Assembly: GCA_021848385.1 (NCBI GenBank) | Contig: JAJZUQ010000023.1 | Span: forward strand, 1-43,032 | Origin: Deltaproteobacteria bacterium | GTDB lineage: Bacteria > Desulfobacterota > Desulfuromonadia > Geobacterales > Geobacteraceae | Direction of reading: 5' to 3' | DNA length: 43,032 nucleotides | Translations under genes and position numbers: made by a program | The notes under the pieces: generated by a model | Told to the model about the DNA's origin: nothing | What the model saw: the letters and a program-made list of their open reading frames with translations, nothing else | Database searches by the model: none | Part shown: piece after piece, positions 6,021 through 13,852 of the stretch | Layout: every line of letters begins with the position of its first letter | Position numbering within the stretch: the first letter of the stretch is position 1

Positions 6021-7115
6021 ATGACAAAACAATTGCTGGAGCGGGTTCCCGATACTATCAGGCAGAAACTGGGCGCGAAGAGCGGCGTTTGTCTGCTCAA
6101 CGGCCGTGATGTGTTTGCCGCCCTTGCGGGGGAAGAGCAGATCATCATGGCGTGCAATGCGCGGATAAAGCACGTTATCCCCGGTATACTGCGCGCTGCC
6201 GAAGAACTCGATGCCGTTGTAGCCTTCGAGTTGACCAAGACCGAGGGGGGTGTGGATGGCGGCTACACCGGACAAACGCCCGATCTGTATTTTGCCACCG
6301 TGGTGGAGTACGCCGAACGCTGCGGCTTCACCAAGCCGTTCATACTGCATGGCGACCATATTACGGTGAAAAACAGTGATGTCGCAGAATTTGCGGAGGC
6401 TGAGCGTCTGCTGGCAGTACAGATGGCCGCGGGCTTCACTTCCTTTGCCATTGATGCCTCGTTCAATCCTCTTGCTGCCAACATCGATATAGTCGCACGT
6501 CTTGCCGGACCGGTGTGCGATGCCGGTTTTGGCCTTGAGGTAGAGTTGGGAGAAGTTCGCCCGGTCGGGAGCGACTCCAATCTGACAACGGTCGAGGAGG
6601 CACGTGAGTTTCTGGCCACCATTGCTTCAAAGGGGGTGTGCCCCCAACTTCTCGCCATCGACAATGGTTCCAAAACTGGCAACTATCTTGACGGGCAGAT
6701 GGTGAAGATAGACCTGGAAAGGACCAGGGAGATCTATGCCGTTGCCGTTGCCGCCGGTCTTGCCGGTCTGGTGCAGCATGGCATCACCGGCACCCCGTTG
6801 CGGATCGTAGGAAAGCTCGCCGAATATGGGGTTCGCAAGGGGAATATCGGCACCCTTTGGCAGAATGTCGCCCATGCAGGCCTGCCGCTCGATCTCATGG
6901 ATGCCATGCGCCACTGGGCAAAGGAGAATCGACAGGATATCAAGTATGCGACCCGTGTCTTCAAGACGGAGATCGATGCCATTCCGGAGGAAAATGCCCG
7001 CCAGATACAGGATATGGCGTATCGGGAAGCGAAGGAGTTTATCACGGCATTCCGTTCCGCCGGGAGCGCTGGCAAGCTTGAACGGCTTCTTGGACACGGG
7101 CAATGCGCATCATAA
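6021..7115 (+). CDS. Divergent class II (zinc-type) fructose/tagatose-bisphosphate aldolase family protein
   Basis: 364 residues. TIM-barrel landmarks of class II aldolases are visible: FILHGDHIT (His110 metal ligand, Asp112 catalytic, His113), GFTSFAIDAS, EVELGEV (173-179) and QHGITGTP (His253, phosphate-binding GxSG-like). The third metal site, normally in a 'HGxY' segment, reads NGSKTGNY (215-222) and has no His, so metal binding or substrate may differ from true FbaA. No clear ribosome site precedes the ATG; instead a five-codon mini-ORF (6007-6024) overlaps it in ATGA fashion, suggesting coupling. The 3' end overlaps rsmD by 13 bases. Family call is good; exact substrate is uncertain. 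Confidence 0.8.
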   Translation: MTKQLLERVPDTIRQKLGAKSGVCLLNGRDVFAALAGEEQIIMACNARIKHVIPGILRAAEELDAVVAFELTKTEGGVDGGYTGQTPDLYFATVVEYAERCGFTKPFILHGDHITVKNSDVAEFAEAERLLAVQMAAGFTSFAIDASFNPLAANIDIVARLAGPVCDAGFGLEVELGEVRPVGSDSNLTTVEEAREFLATIASKGVCPQLLAIDNGSKTGNYLDGQMVKIDLERTREIYAVAVAAGLAGLVQHGITGTPLRIVGKLAEYGVRKGNIGTLWQNVAHAGLPLDLMDAMRHWAKENRQDIKYATRVFKTEIDAIPEENARQIQDMAYREAKEFITAFRSAGSAGKLERLLGHGQCAS

Positions 7116-7663
7116 GCGGCTCTGCCCGGGGGCGCCGGCTTTTAACACCGGTGAATTACCGAGTAAGGCCCACGGCTGACCGTGTGAAGGAAGCGCTCTT
7201 CAATATCCTGGCGGGCCTGATCGATTTTCCCGGCTGCAGGGTGCTCGATATCTTCGCGGGTACCGGCAATCTCGGTATCGAGTCGCTCAGCAGGGGGGCC
7301 GCCGTCGCGGTTTTTGTGGACAGTCATCGGGAGTCCACTTTGCTCATCAGGAAAAACCTCACCCTTGCCGGCCTTGAGGCACAGGGGCGCATCGTTGAGC
7401 GGGAGGCTCTGGTCGCCCTTGGAATGCTGGGAAAGGAAGGAGGGGCGTTCGATCTGGTGTTTCTCGACCCTCCCTATGCACAGGGGCTTGCGGAGAAAAC
7501 TTTACGGTATCTGGCCGATTCGAGCCTGCTCCATTCCGGCAGTGTGGTAATGGCCGAAGTGTCAAGCAGGGAAGAGGTCCCGGAGGTTTACGGTTCCCTT
7601 GTCCAATTCGACAGACGCATCTATGGCGATACTGCATTGCTGTTCTATTCCCTCGGGGAATAG
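7103..7663 (+). CDS. rsmD: 16S rRNA (guanine966-N2)-methyltransferase RsmD
   Basis: 186 residues, beginning MRIISGSARGRRL as is usual. The basic RNA-contact segment RPTADRVKEALFNIL is followed by the SAM-binding motif LDIFAGTGNLGIES and the amino-methylase motif FLDPPY (motif IV). It methylates G966 of 16S rRNA. It overlaps the upstream aldolase gene by 13 bases and is followed 51 bases later by coaD; rsmD-coaD is a common bacterial pair. Confidence 0.95.
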   Translation: MRIISGSARGRRLLTPVNYRVRPTADRVKEALFNILAGLIDFPGCRVLDIFAGTGNLGIESLSRGAAVAVFVDSHRESTLLIRKNLTLAGLEAQGRIVEREALVALGMLGKEGGAFDLVFLDPPYAQGLAEKTLRYLADSSLLHSGSVVMAEVSSREEVPEVYGSLVQFDRRIYGDTALLFYSLGE

Positions 7664-7714
7664 CTCTGGTCCCGGTCAGGGACGTATAATCACATTGTAC
7701 GGAAAAGGATGCGC

Positions 7715-8200
7715 ATGCCGTTAAAAATTGCCGTCTACCCCGGGTCCTTCGATCCCATAACCTTTGGCCATCTGGACATCATCAACCGCGGTCTGAGGAT
7801 TTTCGACAGCGTGGTGATTGCCGTGGCAAAAAATTCCACGAAAAATGCCCTCTTTACCATCGAGGAACGGATCGATCTCATCAGGGAGGTGTTGAAGGGG
7901 AACGATCGGGCCAAGGTTGACACCTTCGACGGCCTTCTGGTAGACTATGTTCGCGCCCAGCAGGCCACGGTCATCATCAGGGGGTTGCGGGCGGTGTCTG
8001 ACTTCGAATACGAATTCCAGATCGCCCAGATGAACCGGAGCATCACCCAGGATGTGGAAACCCTCTTCATGATGACCTCCGTTCCCTACAGCTACCTCTC
8101 GTCATCCATCGTCAAGGAGGTCAGCTCCCTGCACGGTCCGGTGGACGGACTTGTACCGCCACTCGTCAAACAGGCGCTTATCAACAAGTTTTCTTCATAA
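7715..8200 (+). CDS. coaD: Phosphopantetheine adenylyltransferase
   Basis: 161 residues from ATG 7715 (MPLKIAVYPGSFDP), with AAAAGG 6 bases upstream; ATG 7709 would add two residues and is too close to the ribosome site. Nucleotidyltransferase signature GSFDPITFGHLDII, the substrate-binding IIRGLRAVSDFEYE and the C-terminal YLSSSIVKEV motif are intact. It makes dephospho-CoA from 4'-phosphopantetheine and ATP, the penultimate step of CoA synthesis. Confidence 0.96.
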   Translation: MPLKIAVYPGSFDPITFGHLDIINRGLRIFDSVVIAVAKNSTKNALFTIEERIDLIREVLKGNDRAKVDTFDGLLVDYVRAQQATVIIRGLRAVSDFEYEFQIAQMNRSITQDVETLFMMTSVPYSYLSSSIVKEVSSLHGPVDGLVPPLVKQALINKFSS

Positions 8201-8223
8201 TCCCCCATTACAAGGAGAACCGC

Positions 8224-9528
8224 ATGAATCCGTTAGCCGTTGAACTTAACGAAATGCTCACCCAGAGCAACCCTCATGTTCTGGATATGCTGTCCGACCT
8301 GGGCAAGAACCTTTTCTTTCCCAAGGGAATTCTGACCCAGTCGGCCGAAGCCAAGGAAAAGGCCCACAAATTTAACGCCACCATTGGCATTGCCACCGAA
8401 AAAGGCGGCCCGATGTACCTCCAGTGCATCCAGGACAAGCTCTCCGCCTTTGACCCGAAGGACATCTACCCTTATGCGCCGCCGGCCGGCAAGCCGGAAC
8501 TGCGCGCCCTCTGGCGGGAGAAACAGCTGCGGGAGAACCCGAGCCAACAGGGAAAACATTTTAGTAACCCGATCGTCACCAACGCTCTCACCCACGGCCT
8601 CTCCATCGTTGCCGACATGTTCGTCGACAGGGGTGACCACGTGATCCTGCCGGATATGCTCTGGGGGAACTACAACCTCACTTTTGGTACCTGCTCCGGC
8701 GCTGTCATGCGGAAATTCCCGACTTTTACCGTGTCCGGCGGCTTTGACGTCGACGCCTTCAAGGCCGAGCTGAAAAACAGCGCCGAGGAAAAGGGCAAAG
8801 CCATTGTCATCCTGAACTTCCCCAACAACCCGAGCGGCTACACCCCGACCGTCGCCGAAGGTGACGCCATCGTTGCCGCCATCAAGGAAGTAGCCGAGAG
8901 CGGCTGCAACATCGTCGCCATCACCGACGATGCCTATTTCGGCCTCTTCTACGAGGACAGCTTGAAGGAGTCGCTCTTCGGCAAGCTCGCCAACCTCCAT
9001 CCGCGCATCCTGGCGGTCAAGCTCGACGGCGCCACCAAGGAGGAGTTCGTCTGGGGCTTCCGGACCGGCTTCATCACCTTCGCCGACGGCAACAGCTTCG
9101 AGAATGCCCGGGTCATGACGGCTCTGGAGAAGAAGGCCATGGGGATCATCCGCGCACGGATCTCCAACTGCCCCCACCCCTCCCAGACCTTCGCCATCGA
9201 GGCGCTCCGCTCCCCGAAATTCCTCGAACAGAAGGAGGAGAAGTTCCAGGTGCTGAAAGGCCGCGCGCTCAAGGTCAAGGAAGTCCTCAGCAGCGGCAAG
9301 TATGATTCCGCCTGGACCTACTACCCGTTCAACTCCGGCTACTTCATGTGCCTCAAGCTGAAGAGCGTCGATGCCGAGAAACTGCGGGTACACATCCTCG
9401 AAAAATACGGCGTTGGTGGCATTTCCATCGGCAAGACCGACCTGCGGATCGCCTTCTCCTGCATCGAGGAGAAGTATATCTCTGAACTTTTCGACATCAT
9501 CTACCAAGGGGTACAGGATCTGATCTGA
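8224..9528 (+). CDS. PLP-dependent class I/II aminotransferase
   Basis: 434 residues with ACAAGGAGAACCGC before the ATG. Fold type I aminotransferase landmarks: YAPPAGKPELRALW, VTNALTHGLSIVAD, LPDMLWGNYNL, ILNFPNNPSGYTP (Asn binding PLP), ITDDAYFGLFYED (Asp/Tyr), the PLP lysine in KLDGATKEEFVWGFR, and RIAFSC with the substrate-carboxylate Arg. The segment before the PLP Lys is GATK instead of the common S.SK. I cannot give the amino acid substrate. It is 23 bases after coaD, probably in the same operon, and its codon use is strongly biased to C/G at third positions, suggesting high expression. Confidence 0.88.
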   Translation: MNPLAVELNEMLTQSNPHVLDMLSDLGKNLFFPKGILTQSAEAKEKAHKFNATIGIATEKGGPMYLQCIQDKLSAFDPKDIYPYAPPAGKPELRALWREKQLRENPSQQGKHFSNPIVTNALTHGLSIVADMFVDRGDHVILPDMLWGNYNLTFGTCSGAVMRKFPTFTVSGGFDVDAFKAELKNSAEEKGKAIVILNFPNNPSGYTPTVAEGDAIVAAIKEVAESGCNIVAITDDAYFGLFYEDSLKESLFGKLANLHPRILAVKLDGATKEEFVWGFRTGFITFADGNSFENARVMTALEKKAMGIIRARISNCPHPSQTFAIEALRSPKFLEQKEEKFQVLKGRALKVKEVLSSGKYDSAWTYYPFNSGYFMCLKLKSVDAEKLRVHILEKYGVGGISIGKTDLRIAFSCIEEKYISELFDIIYQGVQDLI

Positions 9529-9554
9529 TCATCCTGTTTCGGGCAGCATGACGA

Positions 9555-9589
9555 GCAAGGGCGGGGAGACCGGGTCTCTCCGCCCTTGC
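9555..9589 (+). other. Strong hairpin between aminotransferase and DUF1858 gene
   Basis: A 16-base-pair stem with one G-T wobble (arms 9555-9570 and 9574-9589) and a three-base loop. No T-run follows on either strand; the plus-strand arm is followed directly by the ribosome site and ATG of the next gene. It could protect the 3' end of the upstream mRNA or partly terminate. Confidence 0.6.
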
Positions 9590-9603
9590 AGCAGGGAGCC
9601 GAC

Positions 9604-9801
9604 ATGATCACTAAAGAGATGACCATTGGTGAAATAATGCGACGTTATCCGCAAACAGTGGCTGTATTTGCCCGCTTTGGCCTGGAGTGCAGCGATTGCC
9701 AGATCGCAGACTTTGAGGAAATAGGGCATGGAGCGGGTGTTCACAAGGTTGATGTCGAGCAGCTCCTTGCCGACCTGAACCGGGTCGCCGAGATGCCGTG
9801 A
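9604..9801 (+). CDS. DUF1858 hybrid-cluster-associated redox disulfide protein
   Basis: 65 residues from ATG 9604 with AGGGAG upstream. The family pattern TIGEIMRRYPQTVAVFARFGLEC..C is clear: a helix-turn then a CSDC pair (CxxC) that is thought to form a redox disulfide, followed by GV...DVEQLLADLN. Such proteins often sit beside hybrid-cluster or iron-sulfur enzymes, but none is directly next to it; the glutamate synthase operon begins 470 bases later. Function unproven. Confidence 0.88.
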   Translation: MITKEMTIGEIMRRYPQTVAVFARFGLECSDCQIADFEEIGHGAGVHKVDVEQLLADLNRVAEMP

Positions 9802-10273
9802 CCATTTAAGTTCATAGTCGGGGCAATCCGGCTCTCCCGGCTCGTCTGCTGGCTGGTTTGTCATGTCTTGAGTGCGTACTTTGTGCCGTTCTTCCGTATT
9901 TTTTCTTTCTGCAGAATTCCTTCCAGCATCAGAGTCTTACCCCGCAGTTTTCTTTCTTCTGATGATATCTATTTATTTCCATGCCACGTGGCTTCTTGTC
10001 CCTGCATCAAGATTTGTCAATGTGTGTTGTTTGATCTATTGATATTGAGTTGTTTGTGTACCCATTGGTTGGCTGGCGTTGCCATAAGGTGGCTTGTATT
10101 TATGGATATCCGCTAGCAGGTTTTTGGAGTGCAATAAAAATACATGTAGTTACGGCCTGTTATGACGCGGTAGCTTCCGCTTCTTCGTGATGGCATATAA
10201 ATCGCAGTAGGACATAACGTGGATTTGTCAGCGGTGCGGGTGCGATTCCCGCGGTGCATACGGAGGTTGCAAG
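9802..10273 (+). promoter_or_regulatory. 470-base gene-free leader region of the glutamate synthase operon
   Basis: No convincing gene. A perfect palindrome GCCACGTGGC lies at 9983-9992. A plausible sigma70 promoter is TTGTCA (10014-10019), 17 bases, TATTGA (10037-10042), which would leave a 5' leader of about 225 bases. Near its end is a stem GCGGG (10236-10240) / CCCGC (10248-10252) with a TGCGATT loop, flanked by direct repeats of GCGGTGC, ending 8 bases before the CGGAGG ribosome site (10261-10266). This could control translation of the first gene. I do not match it to a known riboswitch. Confidence 0.4.
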
Positions 10274-11803
10274 GTGCTCTACAAAAGTGTCAACGAATCG
10301 TTCAACGAGTTTCTCATCGACCGGGCAGATGCGAAGTGTATCCGCTGCAAGGTCTGTGTAAGGCAGTGCGCCTATGATGTCCATTCCTATCTCGCCGGTG
10401 AAGATGCCCTGACCGAGGATAACAGCCTTTGTATCGGCTGTCGTCGCTGCTCGGCCCTCTGTCCGACCGGAGCTATTACCATCAGGTCCAACGAGGAAAG
10501 CTTCAAAGCTAATGCTTCCTGGTCCGGTGCCCACATTCGCAACCTTTATGCCCAGGCTGATACGGGCGGAATACTGCTCGCTGCCATGGGCAATCCGGCC
10601 AAGTACCCCATCTACTGGGACCACCTGCTCCTCGATGCTTCCCAGGTGACCAACCCCTCCATCGACCCGCTCCGCGAGCCGATGGAACTCCGGACCTACC
10701 TCGGGAAGAAGCCCCACGCTGTCGAAGTGGTGAAGGACAAGAAAACCGGCAAAGTGAAGCTGGCCACCAAACTGGCTCCCCAGTTGAAACTCGAATACCC
10801 GTTCATATTCTCCGCCATGAGCTACGGTGCCCTGAACCTCAATGCCCACAAGGCAATGGCTGCAGCGGCCCAGGAACTCGGGACCCTCTATAACACCGGT
10901 GAGGGCGGGCTTCACAAGGACCTCTATCAGTACGGCAAGAACGTCATCGTGCAGGTCGCGTCCGGGCGTTTCGGCGTTAGCGAGCAGTATCTGAACGCAG
11001 GTGTCGGGATCGAGATCAAGGTGGGGCAGGGCGCAAAACCGGGGATCGGTGGCCATCTGCCGGGGGAAAAGGTCAACGACCAGATTTCAGAAACCCGTAT
11101 GATACCCATGGGAAGCGATGCCATTTCGCCGGCGCCCCATCACGATATTTACTCCATCGAGGACCTGCGTCAGCTGATCTATGCCCTCAAGGAAGCCACC
11201 AACTACGAGAAACCGGTTTCGGTCAAGATCGCCGCCGTTCATCATGTGGCCGCCATTGCCTCAGGCATCGCCCGGGCGGGTGCGGATATCATAACCATCG
11301 ACGGGTTCCGGGGAGGGACCGGCGCTGCTCCCCAGGTTATCCGCGACAACGTCGGTATTCCGATGGAACTGGCCCTGGCTGCGGTTGACGCCCGGTTGAG
11401 GGACGAAGGTATCCGCAATCAGGTCTCCATTGTCGTCGGCGGCGGTGTCAGGAACTCCAGCGACGCGATCAAGGCGATCGCGCTGGGTGCCGACGCCATA
11501 AACCTGGGGACTTCCGCTCTCCTTGCCATGGGATGTACCCTCTGTCAGCGCTGCTATACCGGCAAGTGCCCCTGGGGGATCACCACCAACAATCCCTATC
11601 TCGCCAAACGTCTTAATCCGGAGATCGGCGCGGAGCGTCTGGTGAACCTGGTCCATGCCTGGGGACACGAGATGAAGGAAATACTCGGCGGCATGGGGTT
11701 GAACGCGCTGGAGTCTCTGCGCGGTAACCGGTACAAGCTCCGGGCCGTTGGGTTGTCAGAACAGGCCATGAACCTGCTCGGCGTCATGCCGGCCGGAGAA
11801 TAA
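10274..11803 (+). CDS. Glutamate synthase, FMN/iron-sulfur (synthase) subunit with N-terminal ferredoxin domain
   Basis: 509 residues from a GTG start at 10274 with CGGAGG 7 bases upstream. Residues 22-32 and 53-63 carry two CxxCxxCxxxC motifs for two [4Fe-4S] clusters. The rest is the FMN-binding GltS barrel: FSAMSYGALN, NTGEGGLHKD, the glycine-rich GQGAKPGIGGHLPG, ITIDGFRGGTGAAP, and GADAINLGTSAL. A further Cys cluster CTLCQRCYTGKC near residue 421-432 matches the [3Fe-4S] site. This is the archaeal-type central subunit: it takes ammonia and 2-oxoglutarate to glutamate. The glutaminase and GXGXG parts are on separate genes downstream (13853, 15053). Confidence 0.92.
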   Translation: MLYKSVNESFNEFLIDRADAKCIRCKVCVRQCAYDVHSYLAGEDALTEDNSLCIGCRRCSALCPTGAITIRSNEESFKANASWSGAHIRNLYAQADTGGILLAAMGNPAKYPIYWDHLLLDASQVTNPSIDPLREPMELRTYLGKKPHAVEVVKDKKTGKVKLATKLAPQLKLEYPFIFSAMSYGALNLNAHKAMAAAAQELGTLYNTGEGGLHKDLYQYGKNVIVQVASGRFGVSEQYLNAGVGIEIKVGQGAKPGIGGHLPGEKVNDQISETRMIPMGSDAISPAPHHDIYSIEDLRQLIYALKEATNYEKPVSVKIAAVHHVAAIASGIARAGADIITIDGFRGGTGAAPQVIRDNVGIPMELALAAVDARLRDEGIRNQVSIVVGGGVRNSSDAIKAIALGADAINLGTSALLAMGCTLCQRCYTGKCPWGITTNNPYLAKRLNPEIGAERLVNLVHAWGHEMKEILGGMGLNALESLRGNRYKLRAVGLSEQAMNLLGVMPAGE

Positions 11804-11994
11804 GCGAGCGCGGCTTTTACGCAATATCTGCGTAAGTCTTCGGTTCTGCTTGTGCGACGTAGCGCTGTTTATGCCCGATGTTTGGGTGCTACGTCTCCGC
11901 GCACTACCTCGACAGCCTTGATCTTGCGAAAAATCCACGCTCTTTACGGATCACTAAGAATGAAACGTCGGCATTATTATGAAGGAATAGCGCA
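11804..11994 (+). other. Intercistronic hairpins between glutamate synthase subunit and ferredoxin gene
   Basis: A 190-base gap. TTACGCA...TGCGTAA forms a hairpin near 11818-11836. A larger one pairs GTGCG-ACGTAGC (11852-11863) with GCTACGT (11888-11894) and CGCAC (11900-11904), with a five-base bulge. Neither is followed by a T-run. They may set mRNA stability between operon segments. Confidence 0.5.
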
Positions 11995-12444
11995 ATGAAA
12001 CGTATCTACACCATAGAAGATGCCTGTATCGGTTGTCACTTGTGCGAAGTTGGGTGCATCACCGAACATTCACAGTCCAAGGACCCTGTCAGGGCTTTTC
12101 TCCATGAGCAGGTTCGTCCCCTATCCCGCTGTACCGTCGAGGAAGGGGACGGGGGGGTAATTTCCCTCTCCACAACCTGTCGCCACTGCGATGAGCCGGA
12201 CTGCCTGCGGGCCTGTATTTCCGGGGCGATTCAGAAGAACGATGCCGGGGTGGTGCGGATAGACACCGAGCAGTGCGTCGGCTGCTGGTCCTGTGTCATG
12301 GCCTGCCCCTACGGTGCCGTGCAGAGGAACCTGACAAAGAAAAAGGCGAACAAGTGCGACCTCTGTCCGGACCGGAAGAGCCCCGCCTGCGTGGATGCCT
12401 GTCCAAACCGGGCGCTGGTGTACAAGGAAGGAAGCCAAAAATAA
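11995..12444 (+). CDS. Four-cluster ferredoxin-type electron-transfer subunit
   Basis: 149 residues, HycB/DmsB-like. Four Cys motifs are visible: CIGCHLCEVGC, CRHCDEPDCLRAC, CVGCWSCVMACP and CDLCPDRKSPACVDACP, enough for up to four [4Fe-4S] clusters. No membrane segment. It lies in the middle of the glutamate synthase operon, between the FMN subunit and a flavin oxidoreductase, and most likely carries electrons from that reductase to the FMN subunit. Confidence 0.9.
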   Translation: MKRIYTIEDACIGCHLCEVGCITEHSQSKDPVRAFLHEQVRPLSRCTVEEGDGGVISLSTTCRHCDEPDCLRACISGAIQKNDAGVVRIDTEQCVGCWSCVMACPYGAVQRNLTKKKANKCDLCPDRKSPACVDACPNRALVYKEGSQK

Positions 12445-12520
12445 CGTGCGGCGTTCAACGTGCGGCGTTCAAAACATGCTTTTGACAACGCGGTACGCAG
12501 TACGCAGTACGCAGTACGAG
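12445..12520 (+). repeat. Two short tandem repeats in an operon gap
   Basis: The 84-base gap holds a 14-base unit (AACGTGCGGCGTTC) repeated twice directly after the ferredoxin stop, then a 7-base unit (TACGCAG) repeated three times plus a partial copy from about 12494 to 12519. The ribosome site GAGAGG of the next gene follows. Confidence 0.75.
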
Positions 12521-12528
12521 AGGTTATT

Positions 12529-13806
12529 ATGAATTACGTTATCATTGGCAATTCGGTCGCCGCAGTCGGCGCCATACGCGGCATCCGCGGGGTGGACGAG
12601 AAGGGAAACATAACCGTCATCTCCCGTGAGCGGCACATCGCCTACGGCCGCCCTCTCATTTCCTATCTGCTCGGTGGGCTCATCACCGAGAAACGGATGG
12701 CCTACCTGCCGGAGGAGTTTTACGAGAAAAACAGGGTGAACCTCCTCCTTGATGCAGAGGTCGTCGGGGTCGATAGCGCCAGGAAGCAGGTTAAGCTTGC
12801 AGCCGGTGATTCCATCGGGTTTGACAAGCTCCTCGTTGCCACCGGCGGCGACCCGTTTGTTCCCCCTATCGAGGGGCTCGCCGGGAAAGAGCGGATTTTC
12901 ACCTTCACCACCTGGGACGATGCGGAGAAACTGAAGGCAATCGCGGCCGATGTGGAAAGGGTGGTTGTGATCGGCGGCGGTCTCATCGGCCTCAAGGCGG
13001 CCGAAGGGCTTCACCTTCTCGGCAAAAAGATCACTATTGTTGAACTGGCGGACCGGATCCTGTCCGCAGCCTTCGATCGCCCGGCAGGGCGAGTGGTGGC
13101 GAAGAAGATGAAGGCCAACGGGATCGACGTCATCACCGAGGATACGGTGGTGCGGATAGAAGGGGACGGGGCTCGGATAAGCGGCGTAACTCTCAAGTCG
13201 GGAGACTATATCCCCTGTGATACGGTTGTTGCAGCCATCGGCGTCCGCCCCGCTGCCGGCTTCCTCAAGGGGAGCAAGGTGGATGTGAATCGGGGGATCG
13301 TGGTGAATAATAGCATGGAAACCTCGGTGAAAGGTATATATGCCGCCGGTGACGTGGCCGAGGCGAGTGACTTCTTCTCCGGTCAGAAGAACCCCATGCC
13401 GATCTGGCCCGACGCCTACATTCAGGGGGACGTGGCCGGTACCGCCATGGCCGGAGGGGAGAAGGCTTACGTTGGTGGTCTGGCCATGAACTCCATCGAG
13501 CTGTTCAAGGTGTCGACCATTTCCATGGGTATCACCAATCCGGTGGAGCCGAAAGAGTACGAAATTGTCACCTACCAGGATCTGGAAAACTATCAGTACC
13601 GCAAGATCGTTCTTCAGGATAACCGGCTGGTAGGTGCAGTTCTGGTGGGACAGGTGGACCGGGCCGGTATTTTCTCCGGCCTTATACGGGAGAAGGTCGA
13701 TGTCACACCGTTCAAGGAGCATCTCCTGGCCCCCGATTTCGGCTTTATCCACCTGACAAAAGAAATCCGGAACACTCTGTTTGCTCCCTACGGCAAAGTG
13801 GCCTGA
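12529..13806 (+). CDS. FAD-dependent NAD(P)H oxidoreductase (glutamate synthase reductase partner)
   Basis: 425 residues from ATG 12529 ([15 protein letters not shown]); upstream in-frame codons run over tandem repeats and are not coding. Pyridine nucleotide-disulfide reductase fold: an FAD-binding GNSVAA dinucleotide motif at the N-terminus, [11 protein letters not shown], a NAD(P)-binding [15 protein letters not shown] and the second FAD motif [11 protein letters not shown]. No CxxC disulfide, so it resembles rubredoxin/nitrite reductase-type reductases. Its place in the operon suggests it oxidises NAD(P)H and passes electrons to the ferredoxin encoded just before it. Confidence 0.9.
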   Translation: MNYVIIGNSVAAVGAIRGIRGVDEKGNITVISRERHIAYGRPLISYLLGGLITEKRMAYLPEEFYEKNRVNLLLDAEVVGVDSARKQVKLAAGDSIGFDKLLVATGGDPFVPPIEGLAGKERIFTFTTWDDAEKLKAIAADVERVVVIGGGLIGLKAAEGLHLLGKKITIVELADRILSAAFDRPAGRVVAKKMKANGIDVITEDTVVRIEGDGARISGVTLKSGDYIPCDTVVAAIGVRPAAGFLKGSKVDVNRGIVVNNSMETSVKGIYAAGDVAEASDFFSGQKNPMPIWPDAYIQGDVAGTAMAGGEKAYVGGLAMNSIELFKVSTISMGITNPVEPKEYEIVTYQDLENYQYRKIVLQDNRLVGAVLVGQVDRAGIFSGLIREKVDVTPFKEHLLAPDFGFIHLTKEIRNTLFAPYGKVA

Positions 13807-13852
13807 TCTGGTTTTCAATGAGACAACTATCAGCAAATCCATAGAGGAACCC

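Noticed and set aside
8233-9507. 424-codon open frame on the minus strand inside the aminotransferase gene
   Set aside because: Shadow produced by the strong C/G third-position bias of the aminotransferase; no domain and no start signal.
9868-10116. 82-codon plus-strand frame in the gap before the glutamate synthase operon
   Set aside because: No ribosome site, unusual Phe/Cys/Leu-rich product, AT-rich non-coding sequence.
10236-10252. Stem-loop resembling the T-arm of a tRNA
   Set aside because: The loop is TGCGATT, not TTCGATT, and no acceptor, D-arm or anticodon arm can be folded upstream.
10160-11056. 298-codon minus-strand frame over the start of the glutamate synthase gene
   Set aside because: The plus-strand gene has a full set of Cys and FMN motifs here; this is a shadow.
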